From contig PWTL01000112.1 in NCBI GenBank assembly GCA_003562845.1, forward strand, positions 1-43,472: a DNA stretch of 43,472 nt. The letters run 5' to 3'. The translations under genes were made by a program, and so were the position numbers. This document shows, in pieces, positions 30,583 through 39,126 of the stretch (position 1 is its first letter; every line of letters starts with the position of its first letter). Under the pieces are notes generated by a model. That model saw only the letters and a program-made list of their open reading frames with translations, was not told the DNA's origin and did not search any database. Origin of the DNA: Candidatus Acetothermia bacterium (GTDB taxonomy: Bacteria > Bipolaricaulota > Bipolaricaulia > Bipolaricaulales > Bipolaricaulaceae).

Positions 30583-31353
30583 TCAGTCCCTCACTTTCAG
30601 GTCGCCGAGGGGGAAGGCGGGGAGTGCCTGCTCCACCAGCCACTTGTTAGCTTTCTGCGGGCTCATCTTGAAGTTGGTGGGACAGGAGGCCACGAGCTCC
30701 ACCAAGGAGAAGCCCTTGCCTTCCACCTGGTTTTGGAAGCCGGTCAACAGCGCCTTGCGCGCCTTGGCCACGTGGGGGGCGTCGTGAAGTGACTGCCTTG
30801 TTATGTAGGTCGGACCATCGAGCTGGGCCAGCATCTCGGAGATCTTGAGCGGGTAACCGGTGGTGGCCACGTCCCGTCCCCGAGGAGTGGTCGTCGTGTG
30901 TTGGCCGGCTAGGGTGGTCGGGGCCATCTCCCCTCCCGTCATGCCGTAGATTTGGTTGTTGATGAACACCACGGTGATGTTTTCCCCGCGGTTGGCAGCG
31001 TGTACAGTCTCCGCCGTTCCGATGGCGGCGAGGTCTCCGTCGCCTTGGTAGGAGAAGACGATGAGTTCAGGGTTGGCCCGTTTCAACCCCGTGGCCACAG
31101 CGCATGCCCTTCCGTGGGCCGCTTGGACGAAGTCGCAGCGGTAGAAGCGGTACAGGAAAACCGCGCACCCCACTGGGGCGATGCCCACGGTGCGCTCTTG
31201 GATGCCCAGCTCGTCGATCACCTCCGCCACCAGACGCGTGGCCACTCCGTGGTGGCAGCCCGGGCAGTACGTGGTCGGGGCGTCCGATAGGGAATTCGGT
31301 CGACCGAAGACCTTCGTGTACCCTGCAGGGATTGAGGTCTCAACTGGAGACAT
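30583..31353 (-). CDS. korB: 2-oxoacid:ferredoxin oxidoreductase beta subunit (TPP-binding)
   Basis: 256 residues. The thiamine diphosphate and metal site is SYQGDGDLAAIGTAE through FINNQIYGMTGGEMAPTT (about 98-142). CPGCHHG (about 31-37) matches the conserved cysteine motif of the beta subunit. DYRLK-type CoA specificity cannot be decided. The overlap with the alpha subunit gene is 14 nt. Confidence 0.93.
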   Translation of the reverse strand: MSPVETSIPAGYTKVFGRPNSLSDAPTTYCPGCHHGVATRLVAEVIDELGIQERTVGIAPVGCAVFLYRFYRCDFVQAAHGRACAVATGLKRANPELIVFSYQGDGDLAAIGTAETVHAANRGENITVVFINNQIYGMTGGEMAPTTLAGQHTTTTPRGRDVATTGYPLKISEMLAQLDGPTYITRQSLHDAPHVAKARKALLTGFQNQVEGKGFSLVELVASCPTNFKMSPQKANKWLVEQALPAFPLGDLKVRD

Positions 31354-32395
31354 AGCGTTTCACCTCGCTCAGTATCTGCCTGGGTGTGGGGACCACCCCG
31401 CCCAGCTCCCCGAAGAACGGTGTTTGAGCACGCTGTTCCACCGCCAACCGTACGTCCTCCCACATCTGCCCGGCGGAAAGCTCCAGGGTGAGCACGGTGG
31501 GTACCTGTGCACTTATCTTGCGGATGGGCTCGTAAGGGAAGGGCCACAGGGAAATCGGCCGCACTAGCCCTGCGCGAATCCCTTCCTCGCGGGCCAAGCG
31601 GACCACCGTCTTGCCGATACGGCCCATGGTCCCGTACGCCACGAGGACGATCTCCGCGTCCTCTGTGTCCACGCACTCCCAGCGGACTTCGGTGCCCTGG
31701 ATTTCCCGGTACGTCTGCTGCAGCTCGCGGTTCATCTCTTTGAGCCCTTGGGGGTCGAGATCGAAACTGAGGACCACGTTGGGGTCGCGCCCTTTGGCCC
31801 CGGTCAGGGCCCATGGCCGTGCGGGAATGCTCTGGGGATCCACCGGCGCGGGGAGTTCCACCGGCTCCATCATCTGCCCCAGCATGCCGTCGGCGAGGAT
31901 CATGGCCGGGACCCGATACCGGTCGGAAAGGTCGAAGGCGAGCATGATGAGCTCCGCGGCCTCCGGGACCGTCGACGGCGCCAGGACGATCAGGCGGTAG
32001 TCCCCATGACCGCCCCCTTTGGTGGCCTGGAAGTAGTCTCCTTGGGCCGGGGCGATGTTCCCCAGTCCCGGCCCCCCGCGCATGATATTCACGATCACGG
32101 CGGGCAGGCGCGCGCCGGCCATGTACGAGATGCCTTCCATCTTCAGGCTGATCCCCGGCGAAGACGAGGAGGTCATGGTGCGCACGCCGGCTGCGGCCGC
32201 ACCGTACACCATGTTGATGGCGGAAACTTCCGATTCCGCCTGCAGAAACACCCCCTCCCGCAGCGGGAGCTCCCGGGCCATGTACTCTACGAGTTCCCCT
32301 TGCGGGGTGATGGGGTAACAAAAGTAGCAGCGGCAACCCGCCCTGATCCCCGCCTCGGCGATCGCCTCATTTCCGCGCATGAGCGTGCGGCTCAT
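31340..32395 (-). CDS. korA: 2-oxoacid:ferredoxin oxidoreductase alpha subunit (KorA/VorB type)
   Basis: 351 residues. GNEAIAEAGIRAGCRCYFCYPITPQGELVEYMA and the AESEVSAINMVYGAAAAGVRTMTSSSSPGISL stretch are typical; GGPGLGNIAPAQGDYFQATKGGGHGDYR is strongly conserved in 3-methyl-2-oxobutanoate (VOR) and 2-oxoglutarate (KOR) enzymes. The two substrates cannot be separated by sequence reading here; the VOR-like wording is as likely as KOR. ATG 32395 overlaps the ferredoxin subunit stop (ATGA). Confidence 0.92.
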   Translation of the reverse strand: MSRTLMRGNEAIAEAGIRAGCRCYFCYPITPQGELVEYMARELPLREGVFLQAESEVSAINMVYGAAAAGVRTMTSSSSPGISLKMEGISYMAGARLPAVIVNIMRGGPGLGNIAPAQGDYFQATKGGGHGDYRLIVLAPSTVPEAAELIMLAFDLSDRYRVPAMILADGMLGQMMEPVELPAPVDPQSIPARPWALTGAKGRDPNVVLSFDLDPQGLKEMNRELQQTYREIQGTEVRWECVDTEDAEIVLVAYGTMGRIGKTVVRLAREEGIRAGLVRPISLWPFPYEPIRKISAQVPTVLTLELSAGQMWEDVRLAVEQRAQTPFFGELGGVVPTPRQILSEVKRYVSS

Positions 32396-32631
32396 GCTGC
32401 ACCCTTGCTCTCGGCCCTGTCCAGGCGGTACACCTCGATGGCCACGTCGGGGCAGATCTGCGCGCACACCATGCACGCGGTGCACTTCTCTGGGTGTTGA
32501 GCCATGGCTACGTTGTACCCGGAGCTGTTGTGCTCCTCGGAGAAAGCGAGGACGCCGAACGGACAAGCGGCAACGCACAACCCGCACCCCTTGCACCTTT
32601 CCTTGTCGATTACCGTCATTCCTTTGGGCAT
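32392..32631 (-). CDS. korD: Ferredoxin-type delta subunit of the 2-oxoacid oxidoreductase
   Basis: 79 residues with two 4Fe-4S motifs, CKGCGLCVAACP (about 13-24) and CTACMVCAQICP (about 50-61). It carries electrons from the TPP site toward external ferredoxin. GGGAGG lies just before ATG 32631. First of the four oxidoreductase subunits, 9 nt after the S1-domain gene. Confidence 0.95.
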   Translation of the reverse strand: MPKGMTVIDKERCKGCGLCVAACPFGVLAFSEEHNSSGYNVAMAQHPEKCTACMVCAQICPDVAIEVYRLDRAESKGAA

Positions 32632-32640
32632 GCTCCTCCC

Positions 32641-33078
32641 TCACTCACCTTGAATGCGCTCCGTGAGCCGTTTGCCCCTGCGCTTCTCCAAGCAGGCCAG
32701 TGTTTGCTGGGCTTGATCCAACCAGCGCCGCAAGCGCCACTCGGTTCTGTCCTCCCTGCCCTGCCGCTGGGCCACGGCCAGCGAGCGCTCGGCCAGCGCT
32801 GAACGCATCTGCACTACTTCGTCATGGAACTGGGCCATCTGTTTGTCCTCGGAGCTCAGCCTCCGCAGCGAGAGCGTGGGCCGACCGTCTCTGTCCGCGC
32901 CCACCACCTTCACCAGAACCTCTCGTCCCACGGCGAGCGTGGGGGCGTTGCTCTCCCCTCCCGCGGCCATCTCCGAGACGTGCAAGAAGCCTGAGCTCCC
33001 GTCGGGGAGGGAAATTGTTGCCCCGCTCTCTGCGATCTCGAGCACCACTCCGCCGATGATGTCACCGACATTGGGCAC
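32641..33078 (-). CDS. S1 RNA-binding domain protein
   Basis: 145 residues. An S1 domain fills the first half: VGDIIGGVVLEIAESGATISLPDGSSGFLHVSEMA, then VGREVLVKVVGADRDGRPTLSLRRL. The remainder is charged helix with no known domain. GTG 33078 is chosen because TGGGAGGTG lies 7 nt upstream; a longer frame to 33144 overlaps the predicted promoter. It is placed ahead of the KOR/VOR genes on the same transcript, as also seen with general-stress-13-like S1 proteins elsewhere, but a link to the enzyme is not established. Confidence 0.82.
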   Translation of the reverse strand: MPNVGDIIGGVVLEIAESGATISLPDGSSGFLHVSEMAAGGESNAPTLAVGREVLVKVVGADRDGRPTLSLRRLSSEDKQMAQFHDEVVQMRSALAERSLAVAQRQGREDRTEWRLRRWLDQAQQTLACLEKRRGKRLTERIQGE

Positions 33079-33132
33079 CAGGCCCACCTCCCAGCGATGG
33101 TCCCGCAGCTTGGGTGTGTAGCATTGCAGCTT

Positions 33133-33160
33133 ATTGTAGTCCACTGCAAGTGCTCCTCAA
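33133..33160 (-). promoter_or_regulatory. Promoter of the S1-korDABC operon
   Basis: Minus strand TTGAGG (33160-33155), 16 nt, TACAAT (33138-33133). The expected start leaves a leader of about 45-50 nt that includes a strong ribosome site, unlike the near-leaderless genes elsewhere in the window. Confidence 0.6.
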
Positions 33161-33224
33161 GCGTAGGGCGCCGGCGCGCTAGCTTCGCTGCTTCGTAGGG
33201 AGAGGGGGACCTTCCAGGTGCGCA

Positions 33225-33248
33225 GCGGGCGGCCTTCCCTCCGCCCGC
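33225..33248. promoter_or_regulatory. Perfect 8-bp GC hairpin or operator between divergent operons
   Basis: GCGGGCGG, loop CCTTCCCT, CCGCCCGC. It lies about 80 bp upstream of the -35 of the transporter promoter and 65 bp upstream of the S1 promoter. Without a T-run it is more likely a protein site or chance than a terminator. Confidence 0.35.
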
Positions 33249-33304
33249 TTCCCTCCGGCGGCGGTTGAGGAGGTGGCCGATAGGGGGTGAGAGCGGTTTC
33301 CATC

Positions 33305-33333
33305 TTGACAATCGCTGCTTTCCTTGCTAGACT
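33305..33333 (+). promoter_or_regulatory. Strong promoter of the oligopeptide-type ABC operon
   Basis: Perfect TTGACA (33305-33310), 17 nt, TAGACT (33328-33333, 4 of 6), then a leader of about 33 nt with GGAGGTG (33357-33363) before ATG 33373. Confidence 0.8.
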
Positions 33334-33372
33334 GACAGTGCTTCAAAAAACTCCTTGGAGGTGGTTTGAGGC

Positions 33373-35562
33373 ATGACCAGCAATGGTTGGTTGAGGCACA
33401 CCAGGTTTGGTGTCCTCCTGGCGTCTTTGTTGTTGGTGGCGGGCTTTGTGGCCGCTGCCGATCACACGGGGGCCTGGGTGGACGAGGTAGTAATCAGTGA
33501 GGAGCCCAGCGAGGCAGCGGGAATCGTTAGGTTGGAAACCGGGGATATCGACATCCACGTGACCTCGATTACCGATGCCGAGCTGTTGGCGCGGGTGGAA
33601 GCCGATCCGAACCTGCGGTACGAGATGTCGTTCGGGTCGTACAACGAAATGTCGTTCAACCCCATCGGGCCTGTCTTCGCCGAGGACGCTCCGGGGCCCC
33701 TCGCCGGAAAGCTGAACCCGTTCTCGGTTCCCCGCGTGCGCGAGGCCATGAACTGGCTGCTCGACAGGGACTACATCGCCGGCGAGATCATGGGCGGGCT
33801 GGGCGTTCCTAAGTTTACCGGCCTGAACTCCGCCTTCGCCGATGCCCGGGAGAGGTATCCGCACATCGTGGAGGACATCCAGGAGTACTACGCGTACGAC
33901 CCGGACAGGGCCGAGGCGATCATCTCTGAGGAGATGGAGAAGCTGGGCGCGTACAAGGTCGACGGGATCTGGCACTTCGACGGCGAGCCCGTGGAGATCA
34001 TCGTCCTGATCCGCGTCGAGGACGAGCGGCTTCTGATCGGCGACTACGTCGCATCGCAGCTTGAGGATATTGGTTTCGTCGTCGAGCGCATGGAACGAAC
34101 TGCCGCCGAGGCGTCCCCGATCTGGCTCCGCGGCGAGCCGGCGGACGCGCGGATGCACATGTACACTGGTGGGTGGCTGTCCACGGCCGTGTCGCGTGAC
34201 CAGGGCACCTTGTTCAACCAGATGTACACTCCGCGAATCATGCCGTTCCCGTTGTTCCAGGCACTGACCCCTGATCCTCGACTCGATGAGCTGAGCGATC
34301 GGCTGTACCGCCGTGACTACAGCTCAATGGAGGAGCGCGAGGAGATCTTCGAAGAGCTGCTGTGGCTGACCATGGAAGACTCCGCACGTGTCTGGCTGAC
34401 CGACGCCGTCGGGTTCAACCCCATGCGGGCGGACCTGGACCTGGCCGTCGACTTGGCCGGCGGTGTCTCCGGCTCCAGCATGTGGGCCCACACGATTCAC
34501 TTCCACGAGGAAGGCGTCCCCCAGGTCGGTGGAACGGTCAACATGACCATTCCTTCGATCCTCACGGACCCGTGGAACCCGATCGGTGGTTCGGCGTGGA
34601 CGTTCGACAACTTCCCCACCCGGGCGACGTTCGACACGGGCGTTGCGCTGGACACGCGGGACGGACTGGCCTGGCCGCTGCGCATCGAGCGGGCCGAGGT
34701 CTACGTCCTGGAGGGGCTGCCCGCCGAGGCGACCCACGACTGGGTGGAACTCAACTTCGTCGATGAGAACATCGTCCCCGACGACGCGTGGGTCGACTGG
34801 GACGCCGAGGAGCAGCGGTTCATCACCGCGGGCGAACTCTATCCCGAGGGGCGGACGGCACGGCGGAAGTCGGTCGCCTACTACCCCGACGACCTCTATG
34901 ACCTCCCGCTACACGACGGCAACACGTTCTCGCTTGCCGACATCATCATGGGCATGATCCTCACGTTCGACCGGGCGAAGGAAGAGAGCCCGATCTTCGA
35001 CGAGGCGGCAGTGCCCTCGTTTGAGAGTTTCATGCGCTCCTTCCGCGGCGTGCGCATCATCTCCGAGGACCCGCTCATCATCGAGACCTACTCCGACGTG
35101 TTCACGTTGGACGCGGAGATCATGGTGACCACGTGGTTCCCGAACTTCTACTACGAGAACCCAGGCTTTTGGCACGTCCTGGCTGTGGGTATCCTGGCCG
35201 AGCAAGAGCGCTCGCTGGCGTTCACTGGGGACAAGGCGGACAAGCTTGGCGTGGAGTGGATGAGCTTTATCTCCGGGCCGAGCCTGGCCATTTTGGCTGA
35301 GCACCTGCAGAAGTCGATCCAGATCGGCTTCATCCCCTACGAGCCCACGCTGGGGCAGTACGTGACGCGGTCGGAGGCTCTGACGCGCTGGGACAACCTC
35401 GATCGCTGGTACCGCGACAAGGGGCACTTCTGGGTCGGCAGTGGTCCGATGTACCTGGAAGACGTGTTCCCAGTTGAGGGCGTCGTGGTGCTGCGCCGGT
35501 TCGAGAACTATCCCGACCCGGCTGACAAGTGGCTGTTCCTGACGGAGCCGCTCCTCGACTGA
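33373..35562 (+). CDS. ABC transporter substrate-binding protein (family 5), apparently circularly permuted
   Basis: 729 residues with a signal peptide (about 9-29). Family 5 proteins normally open with a GGTL-P-TLDP stretch. Here the equivalent, VGGTVNMTIPSILTDPWNPIGG, starts only at about residue 384, and the normal late features come first: VDEVVISEEPSEAAGIVRLETGDIDI (35-60), then FSVPRVREAMNWLLDRDYIA (about 115). The protein ends with GSGPMYLEDVFPVEGVVVLRRFENY (about 694-720), the segment that usually precedes VDE(I/V)V. The two halves therefore read in reversed order. Ligand unknown; peptides or oligosaccharides are likely. It is the first and probably most expressed gene of its operon. 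Confidence 0.88.
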   Translation: MTSNGWLRHTRFGVLLASLLLVAGFVAAADHTGAWVDEVVISEEPSEAAGIVRLETGDIDIHVTSITDAELLARVEADPNLRYEMSFGSYNEMSFNPIGPVFAEDAPGPLAGKLNPFSVPRVREAMNWLLDRDYIAGEIMGGLGVPKFTGLNSAFADARERYPHIVEDIQEYYAYDPDRAEAIISEEMEKLGAYKVDGIWHFDGEPVEIIVLIRVEDERLLIGDYVASQLEDIGFVVERMERTAAEASPIWLRGEPADARMHMYTGGWLSTAVSRDQGTLFNQMYTPRIMPFPLFQALTPDPRLDELSDRLYRRDYSSMEEREEIFEELLWLTMEDSARVWLTDAVGFNPMRADLDLAVDLAGGVSGSSMWAHTIHFHEEGVPQVGGTVNMTIPSILTDPWNPIGGSAWTFDNFPTRATFDTGVALDTRDGLAWPLRIERAEVYVLEGLPAEATHDWVELNFVDENIVPDDAWVDWDAEEQRFITAGELYPEGRTARRKSVAYYPDDLYDLPLHDGNTFSLADIIMGMILTFDRAKEESPIFDEAAVPSFESFMRSFRGVRIISEDPLIIETYSDVFTLDAEIMVTTWFPNFYYENPGFWHVLAVGILAEQERSLAFTGDKADKLGVEWMSFISGPSLAILAEHLQKSIQIGFIPYEPTLGQYVTRSEALTRWDNLDRWYRDKGHFWVGSGPMYLEDVFPVEGVVVLRRFENYPDPADKWLFLTEPLLD

Positions 35563-35606
35563 GGGGGGCCCTGAGGGAACGCCGGAAGAGCAGTAGGTAA
35601 CTCGTT

Positions 35607-35650
35607 GGGGGGTCGCCGGTCAGAAGTTGACCGATCGGCGGCCCCCCTTT
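35607..35650 (+). terminator. Intercistronic Rho-independent terminator / stabilising hairpin
   Basis: A long GC-rich stem (GGGGGGTCGCCGGTCA against TTGACCGATCGGCGGCCCCCC with small bulges, loop GAAG) followed by TTTAT. It lies between the binding protein and the first permease, so it may let only part of transcription through, raising binding protein relative to permeases. Confidence 0.75.
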
Positions 35651-35714
35651 ATGATTGCCGCACAACCGAGAGTCATCGGTGGATCCAGACCTTAAGGAGG
35701 TGTCGGGCGCGATT

Positions 35715-36794
35715 ATGGGCGGCTTCATGAAGATCAGCCGATACCTGATCGTGAGGGCGATCATCCTGTTCTGCACGGTAGTGGTCGCCGTGTACATCAC
35801 TGTCTTTATCGCCAACATGGGCGGCCACATGGACCAGATCCGCAGGGACCAGATCAAGTTCGATGTCGCCCAGGCGGTGTACGCTGACCCGGGGAATATG
35901 GGCGTGCCCACGGCCGAACTCCAGCGCATGATCAACGAGAGGGCGGAGATGCAGTACCGGCGGCTGGGGTTGGATCAACCGTTTATTGTGCGCAGCGTGG
36001 GCTACCTGACAACGGCGCTTTCGCTGAACCTGGGGCGCTCGGAGTACCTGACGAGCGACACCGGTTCGCGTGAGGTGCGCAGGGTGATCACCGAGCGTCT
36101 CATGCCCACGTTGCTGTTGCTGGGGACGGCCGTCATCCTGGTGTTCATCGTTGCCGTCTTCGTCGCCCTTGCCCTGTCCCGACGCTACGGGAGCTTCGTC
36201 GACCGGGCTGTGATTGCGCTCGCCCCGACCTCGTCCGCTCCAGGGTGGTTCTACGGGATCTTTCTGATCCTGCTTTTCGCCGCGGTTCTGCGGGTCATGC
36301 CCTATGGGGGGATGGTGCAGTCGCCTCCTCCCAAGGAACCGTTGGCCTACGCCTTGAGCTTGCTGCGGCACCTCGCCCTCCCGGTGTCGGCGATCTTCCT
36401 CGGGGGCGTGTTCGGAGGGATTTACTCCTGGCGGACGTTCTTTTTGATTTACTCAAGCGAGGATTATGTCGAGTTGGCCAGGGCCAAGGGGCTTTCCTCG
36501 CGCCGCATCCAGAACCGGTACATCCTCCGGCCGACCCTCCCCACGATCATCACCCAGTTCATGCTGACGATTATCACGCTGTGGATGGGAGCGATCGTCC
36601 TGGAGACGGTGTTCAACTGGCCGGGGCTGGGGCGGTTGTACCTCACCGCAGTCAATCTGAGCGACACCCCGATCATCGTAGGTACGGTCGTCATCTACGG
36701 CTACCTGTTGGCCGGGACTGTTTTGCTGCTCGACTTCATCTACGCGATCGTCGATCCCCGCATACGTGTGGGCAAGGGGGGAGGTAGTCGATGA
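35715..36794 (+). CDS. Oligopeptide-type ABC transporter permease (DppB/OppB-like)
   Basis: 359 residues. One N-terminal helix (about 10-32), a periplasmic segment, then five helices (about 134-155, 166-190, 214-240, 270-300, 320-350). The EAA loop toward the ATPase is YVELARAKGLSSRRIQNRYILRPTLP (about 234-259). ATG 35715 is 12 nt after AAGGAGGTG; an ATG 12 nt later gives the more usual MKISRYL start. Overlaps the next permease by 4 nt. Confidence 0.92.
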   Translation: MGGFMKISRYLIVRAIILFCTVVVAVYITVFIANMGGHMDQIRRDQIKFDVAQAVYADPGNMGVPTAELQRMINERAEMQYRRLGLDQPFIVRSVGYLTTALSLNLGRSEYLTSDTGSREVRRVITERLMPTLLLLGTAVILVFIVAVFVALALSRRYGSFVDRAVIALAPTSSAPGWFYGIFLILLFAAVLRVMPYGGMVQSPPPKEPLAYALSLLRHLALPVSAIFLGGVFGGIYSWRTFFLIYSSEDYVELARAKGLSSRRIQNRYILRPTLPTIITQFMLTIITLWMGAIVLETVFNWPGLGRLYLTAVNLSDTPIIVGTVVIYGYLLAGTVLLLDFIYAIVDPRIRVGKGGGSR

Positions 36795-38149
36795 GAACGG
36801 TTGTCCGGGGCCTACAGGAATTGCGGCGCTACCCCTCGGCGATACTCGGGCTGCTGTTGGTGGGGTTGCTTGTAGGGGTGTCGTTGTACGCGGTGATCGG
36901 CATGCCCTATAGCGAGGCGATACACTTGTGGCGCGCGGGGGTCGGAGTGTGGGACGAGTACCCCAGGAACGCCCGGCCTGTGTGGACAGATCTGTTCACC
37001 AGGGAGCGCCTCCCGCGGACGATCGTCGTGCGCAGCGGGGAGGACGGGAGAGTAGCTTCCGAGCCCACGGAGGACGGTACGAGAAGCGTAGAGATTGTCC
37101 TGCCCTTCGACTTCCAGTACGACGGTTTCCCCCGGGAGATAACGCTGTTTGTGGATACGCAGATGACCGAGGGGGAGGAAGTACGGTACACAGTCGTGTG
37201 GCGGACACCTGGGGAGCAGGAGATGACGCTGACCCGGAACCGCAGGGTCAGGAGATCCGACGTCTATCGTATCTCGCAGGACGGGACAGTGCGGATGGCG
37301 CTGCCGGGGATGCCGGCGCCCGAGGTGGGGTTGCTGGCCGACCTGGAACAGAGGCCGGGCCCCGAGGGGCGGACCGTGGTCAAGGGTTCCTACGAGGTAT
37401 TGGTGCGGGCGGAGATCCCCGCCGATGCCGAGCTGACCGCGCGGCTGGTGGTCTACGGACAGATCGCGGGGCTAGCGGGCACCGATCACCGCAGGCGGGA
37501 TCTTATGGTCGCCCTGTTGTGGGGCGCTCCTTTGGCGCTGGCGTTCGGTTTCCTGGGGGCGGTCGGGGCCAATGTGAGTACCTTCGTCCTGGCGGGAATC
37601 GGGACCTGGTACGGGGGCAAGACGGACAGCGTCTTCCAACGGCTTACGGAGCTGTTCATGGTGCTTCCTCTGCTTCCGGTGTTGATCATGGTCGGGCACT
37701 TTTTCAGCCGGAGCCTGTGGCTGATGCTGGGGCTCATCATCGTGATGAGCGTTTTCAGCGGCGCGATGAAGACCTACCGGGCGATGTTCCTCCAGGCGCG
37801 AGAAGCGCCGTACATCGAAGCGGCGCAAGCGTACGGGGCGGGGAATATGCGCATAGTGTTCCGCTACCTTCTGCCGCGGATCGCGCCCGTTCTCCTGCCG
37901 CAGTTTGTGCTTGTGATCCCCACGTTTGTGTTCCTTGAGGCTACGCTCGCGGTTATCGGCCTGGGGGATCCTGTGTTGCCCACGTGGGGAAAGGTCATGA
38001 ACGACGCCCTGGGGCAGGGCGCCCTGTACAAGGGCTACTACTACTGGATGGTCCAGCCGGCAGTGCTGCTCATGGTTACGGGGTTCGGTTTTGCCCTGCT
38101 GGGTTATTCGCTGGACCGGGTGTTCAACCCGCGGCTGAGGGGAGTGTGA
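36791..38149 (+). CDS. Oligopeptide-type ABC transporter permease (DppC/OppC-like) with large extracytoplasmic insert
   Basis: 452 residues, against about 300 for ordinary DppC. After the first helix (about 17-37) there is an insert of about 185 residues (40-225) predicted to face outward, with strand-rich parts (IVLPFDFQYDGFPREITLFVD, SYEVLVRAEIPADAELTARLVVY). Five helices follow (about 236-455). The EAA loop is YIEAAQAYGAGNMRIVFRYLLP. Overlaps the previous gene as ATGA; the ATPase gene starts one base after its stop. Confidence 0.9.
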   Translation: MRTVVRGLQELRRYPSAILGLLLVGLLVGVSLYAVIGMPYSEAIHLWRAGVGVWDEYPRNARPVWTDLFTRERLPRTIVVRSGEDGRVASEPTEDGTRSVEIVLPFDFQYDGFPREITLFVDTQMTEGEEVRYTVVWRTPGEQEMTLTRNRRVRRSDVYRISQDGTVRMALPGMPAPEVGLLADLEQRPGPEGRTVVKGSYEVLVRAEIPADAELTARLVVYGQIAGLAGTDHRRRDLMVALLWGAPLALAFGFLGAVGANVSTFVLAGIGTWYGGKTDSVFQRLTELFMVLPLLPVLIMVGHFFSRSLWLMLGLIIVMSVFSGAMKTYRAMFLQAREAPYIEAAQAYGAGNMRIVFRYLLPRIAPVLLPQFVLVIPTFVFLEATLAVIGLGDPVLPTWGKVMNDALGQGALYKGYYYWMVQPAVLLMVTGFGFALLGYSLDRVFNPRLRGV

Positions 38150-38150
38150 C

Positions 38151-39116
38151 GTGAGCGAGCAAGACGGACTGCTGCAAGTCGAGGACCTGAAGCTCCACTT
38201 CCGCACACGGTTGGGGCCGGTGCAGGCAGTGGACGGCGTGCGGTTCTCCCTCGACCGTGGGCCGGCCATGGTCGTGGTCGGGGAATCAGGGTGCGGTAAG
38301 AGCACCCTCGCCCGGGCGGTGCTTAGATTGCTGCCGCGCAATGTGCACACGTACACGGGCCAGGTCATCCTCAACGGCACCGATGTGATGAAGTTGGGGG
38401 AGGAACGGTTTCGCAGGCGGATTCGCTGGGTGAAGATGTCGCTTGTGGCGCAGGCGGCCATGAACTCCCTGAATCCGGTGGTCAAGGTCGGGGTGCAGGT
38501 GGCGGAGCCCCTGCTGGTGCACCGCCAGGTGGGGAACAAGCGAGAGGCGCTGGAACGTGCCCGAGAGGCCTTTCGCCTGGTGGGCGTGTCCACGGACTTT
38601 TTGGAGCGCTATCCGTTCGAGCTCTCGGGGGGCATGCGCCAGCGGGTGGTGTTGGCCATGGCCCTCATCGCGAACCCGGACTTGGTGTTCTTGGACGAGC
38701 CGACGAGCGCGTTGGATGTGCTTACCCAAACGAACATCATGAACGTGCTCAAGGGGATCAAGCGGGACCTGGGGATGACGTTCATCCTGATCACGCACGA
38801 CATCGCCACCTCTAGCGAGTTGGCCGATCGGGCGGCGGTGATGTATGGCGGGCAGCTGGTAGAGCTGTCGGATGCGGGCCAGTTTTTCACGGAGCCGCTG
38901 CATCCGTATGCGGAAAGGTTGATGGCCAGCGTCCCCACGCTGCGGGAAGACAGGGAGCTGGACTTCATCCCCGGACAACCACCGAGCCTGCTCAACCCGC
39001 CGACGGGATGCAGATTTGCAGAGCGTTGTCCGTCGAGGTTTGAGAAGTGCGACGAGGAACCGCCGTTTGAGGATGTGGGCGGCGGCCGCTGGGTCAAGTG
39101 TTGGTTGCACGTATGA
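38151..39116 (+). CDS. Oligopeptide-type ABC transporter ATP-binding protein (OppD-like)
   Basis: 321 residues. Walker A GESGCGKST (about 44), signature LSGGMRQRV (about 158), Walker B LVFLDEPTSALD, switch His in LITHD. The C-terminal oligopeptide domain PPTGCRFAERCPSRFEKC plus a later Cys (KCWLHV) resembles the cysteine-rich tail of DppD-type ATPases, where a 4Fe-4S cluster has been described. Starts with GTG 38151. Confidence 0.95.
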   Translation: MSEQDGLLQVEDLKLHFRTRLGPVQAVDGVRFSLDRGPAMVVVGESGCGKSTLARAVLRLLPRNVHTYTGQVILNGTDVMKLGEERFRRRIRWVKMSLVAQAAMNSLNPVVKVGVQVAEPLLVHRQVGNKREALERAREAFRLVGVSTDFLERYPFELSGGMRQRVVLAMALIANPDLVFLDEPTSALDVLTQTNIMNVLKGIKRDLGMTFILITHDIATSSELADRAAVMYGGQLVELSDAGQFFTEPLHPYAERLMASVPTLREDRELDFIPGQPPSLLNPPTGCRFAERCPSRFEKCDEEPPFEDVGGGRWVKCWLHV

Positions 39117-39126
39117 GGCGGGGGAG

